Shown: one piece after another, positions 7,247-8,419 of the stretch
Position numbering within the stretch: position 1 is the first letter of the stretch
How the letters are laid out: each line of letters opens with the position of its first letter
Source: Oscillibacter sp.
Lineage (GTDB): Bacteria > Bacillota > Clostridia > Oscillospirales > Oscillospiraceae
Reading direction: 5' to 3'
Assembly: GCA_020025415.1 (NCBI GenBank)
Contig: JAHHSB010000054.1
Coordinates: forward strand, 1-8,419
DNA: 8,419 nucleotides
Translations under genes and position numbers: made by a program
Notes under the pieces: generated by a model
What the model saw: the letters and a program-made list of their open reading frames with translations, nothing else
Databases searched by the model: none
Told to the model about the DNA's origin: nothing

Positions 7247-7275
7247 ATGGTATCATAGTTGTCCCTAGATTGCAA
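7247..7275 (-). promoter_or_regulatory. Putative promoter for the CoA-transferase gene
   Basis: On the minus strand, TTGCAA (7270-7275), a 17-nt spacer and TACCAT (7247-7252), which matches 4 of 6 positions of the -10 consensus. An overlapping TATGAT (7252-7257) matches 5 of 6 but has no -35 at good spacing. The element lies just after the terminator of the S1 gene and predicts a leader of about 110 nt. It is weaker than the carD promoter. Confidence 0.5.
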
Positions 7276-7291
7276 CCGCAGGGAAACGCAA

Positions 7292-7324
7292 AGCAGGAGC
7301 AGAGATCAAGTCTCTGCTCCTGCT
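7292..7324 (-). terminator. Rho-independent terminator of the S1-repeat gene
   Basis: A perfect 14-bp stem (AGCAGGAGCAGAGA with its complement) and a 5-nt loop, about 30 nt after the S1 stop codon. In the minus-strand transcript it is followed by TTGCGTTTCC, a moderately U-rich tail. Length and perfection of the stem make it the clearest terminator in the window. Confidence 0.87.
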
Positions 7325-7354
7325 CATAAAACTCTCTAATGAGGATCCCCGAAA

Positions 7355-8419
7355 TCAGTCCTCAGCGCCCTCGTCGGCAGCGGGGGTCAGCAACGCGCGG
7401 ATAGACAGGGAGATCTTCTTCTTCTCCTCATCCACAGCGGTGATCTTCACATCCACGGTCTGGCCCTCAGACAGGACATCCTCGGGCTTATCAATGCGGC
7501 GGTCCGCGATCTGGGAGATGTGGATCAGGCCATCCACACCGGGCACGACCTCGGCAAAGGCACCGAAGGTCATCAGCTTGACAATCTTCACGGAAGCCAC
7601 ATCGCCCACCTGATACGTGTCCATAAAGGTCTGCCAGGGATCGATGCTGTTATCCTTCACGCCCAGGGAGATTTTCTTCTTCTCGGGATCGAAGGAAATC
7701 ACGTACACATCCAGGGTGTCGCCCACCTTGCAGACCTCAGCGGGAGTCTTAATCCGGCTCCAGCTCAGCTCGGAGATATGTACCATGCCGTCCACACCGC
7801 CGATATCCACAAACACACCGTAAGAAGTCATGGACTTCACGGTGCCAGTGTAGTGCTTTCCAACCTCGATGTTGGCCCACAGCTCCGCCTGGGCGGCCTG
7901 ACGGGCCTCCTGCTGCACGGAACGGATAGAGCCCACCACACGACGACGGGCACGATTGACCTCGGTCACACGCAGCTGCACCTTCTGCTTGAGCAGGGCG
8001 GACAGCTCAGCGCCGCGGGGCAGGCCGCTCTGAGAGGCGGGAACGAAGACGCGTACACCCTTGACGGACACCACGATGCCGCCCTTGTTCTCCTCGGTGA
8101 CAACACCCTCGAGAATGGTCTTTTCCTCAACGGCCTTCTCGATGTTCTCCCAAACCTTCACAGCGTCCAGGCGCTTCTTGGAGAGCTCGGCATAGCCCTC
8201 GATGTCGTTGACACGAACAATGTAAGTCTCGATCTCGTCACCTACGTGGACAATGTCCTCGGGCTTGACATCGGGGTCGTCAGACAGCTCGGCCAGCTTG
8301 ATGTAAGCAGCCTGCTTGGCGCCCACGTCGACCTGCACCTCAGTGGGGGTGATGGCCGTGACGATACCGGTTACCTTCTCTCCTGTATTTAAAGTTTTGA
8401 AAGACTGATTCAGTAATTC
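7355..8419 (-). CDS. rpsA: S1-repeat RNA-binding protein (ribosomal protein S1-like), N-terminus cut by the window edge
   Basis: 354 residues are visible and the frame stays open to the right edge, so the gene starts outside the window; the GTG at 8338 lies inside the first S1 domain and is not the start. Four S1 (OB-fold) domains are seen, at about 11-83, 99-167, 187-255 and 270-342. The last two are the most canonical, for example TGTVKSMTSYGVFVDIGGVDGMVHISELSW and KIVKLMTFGAFAEVVPGVDGLIHISQI, each followed by VGDTLDVYV or EGQTVDVKI and a P/E-E-K-K-K-I-S-L-S end. The protein should bind mRNA on the 30S subunit and aid initiation, as S1-like proteins do. The sequence entering at the edge (ELLNQSFKTLNTGEKVTGIV) resembles the linker plus first S1 domain of clostridial IspH-S1 fusion proteins, so the missing N-terminus could be IspH. 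A 14-bp terminator follows the stop. Confidence 0.93.
   Translation of the reverse strand, partial: ELLNQSFKTLNTGEKVTGIVTAITPTEVQVDVGAKQAAYIKLAELSDDPDVKPEDIVHVGDEIETYIVRVNDIEGYAELSKKRLDAVKVWENIEKAVEEKTILEGVVTEENKGGIVVSVKGVRVFVPASQSGLPRGAELSALLKQKVQLRVTEVNRARRRVVGSIRSVQQEARQAAQAELWANIEVGKHYTGTVKSMTSYGVFVDIGGVDGMVHISELSWSRIKTPAEVCKVGDTLDVYVISFDPEKKKISLGVKDNSIDPWQTFMDTYQVGDVASVKIVKLMTFGAFAEVVPGVDGLIHISQIADRRIDKPEDVLSEGQTVDVKITAVDEEKKKISLSIRALLTPAADEGAED

Noticed and set aside
7520..8392. 290-codon plus-strand frame opposite the S1 gene
   Set aside because: Leu/His/Asp-rich low-complexity translation antisense to four clear S1 domains. No ribosome binding site or homology is recognised.

Overview
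The window reads as an ordinary chromosomal stretch of a GC-rich, gut-type Clostridia member, most like Oscillospiraceae (the Flavonifractor/Oscillibacter/Intestinimonas kind). The grounds are the gene content (diadenylate cyclase with a YbbR partner, CarD-IspD-IspF, a fermentative acyl-CoA:acetate CoA-transferase, a DUF3343/class V desulfurase pair, an S1-repeat protein of the clostridial type), the AGGAGG-like ribosome binding sites and the AT-rich sigma-A-type promoters set in GC-rich coding DNA. The taxonomic placement is inference from family resemblance. All nine genes lie on the minus strand, so transcription runs from high to low coordinates. No RNA gene, mobile element, CRISPR array or phage gene was recognised.

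In transcription order: (1) 8419-7355, the C-terminal part of an S1-repeat RNA-binding protein with four visible S1 domains, cut by the window edge and possibly the tail of an IspH-S1 fusion. It ends at a strong hairpin terminator (7292-7324). (2) 7275-5788, a putative promoter, a leader of about 110 nt holding a 9-bp GC hairpin, and a butyryl-CoA/4-hydroxybutyrate:acetate-type CoA-transferase. (3) 5756-3867, a very good promoter followed by carD-ispD-ispF and a hairpin terminator. This couples an RNA polymerase-binding regulator to two consecutive-stage enzymes of the MEP isoprenoid pathway. (4) 3814-2439, a small DUF3343 protein overlapping by ATGA a cysteine-desulfurase-like PLP enzyme, probably a sulfur or selenium handling pair. 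(5) 2401-1, a promoter with a palindrome over its -10, then cdaA-cdaR and the start of an RseC/MucC-family gene: the c-di-AMP synthase, its membrane-anchored YbbR regulator, and a cysteine-motif membrane protein family.

The genes are packed with overlaps or short gaps inside each unit, and the promoters and hairpins lie at the unit boundaries. I see no convincing new system. The points most worth checking are the possible IspH-S1 fusion, the DUF3343-desulfurase pair, RseC rather than glmM after cdaR, and a shared TTGCAA hexamer in all three putative promoters.
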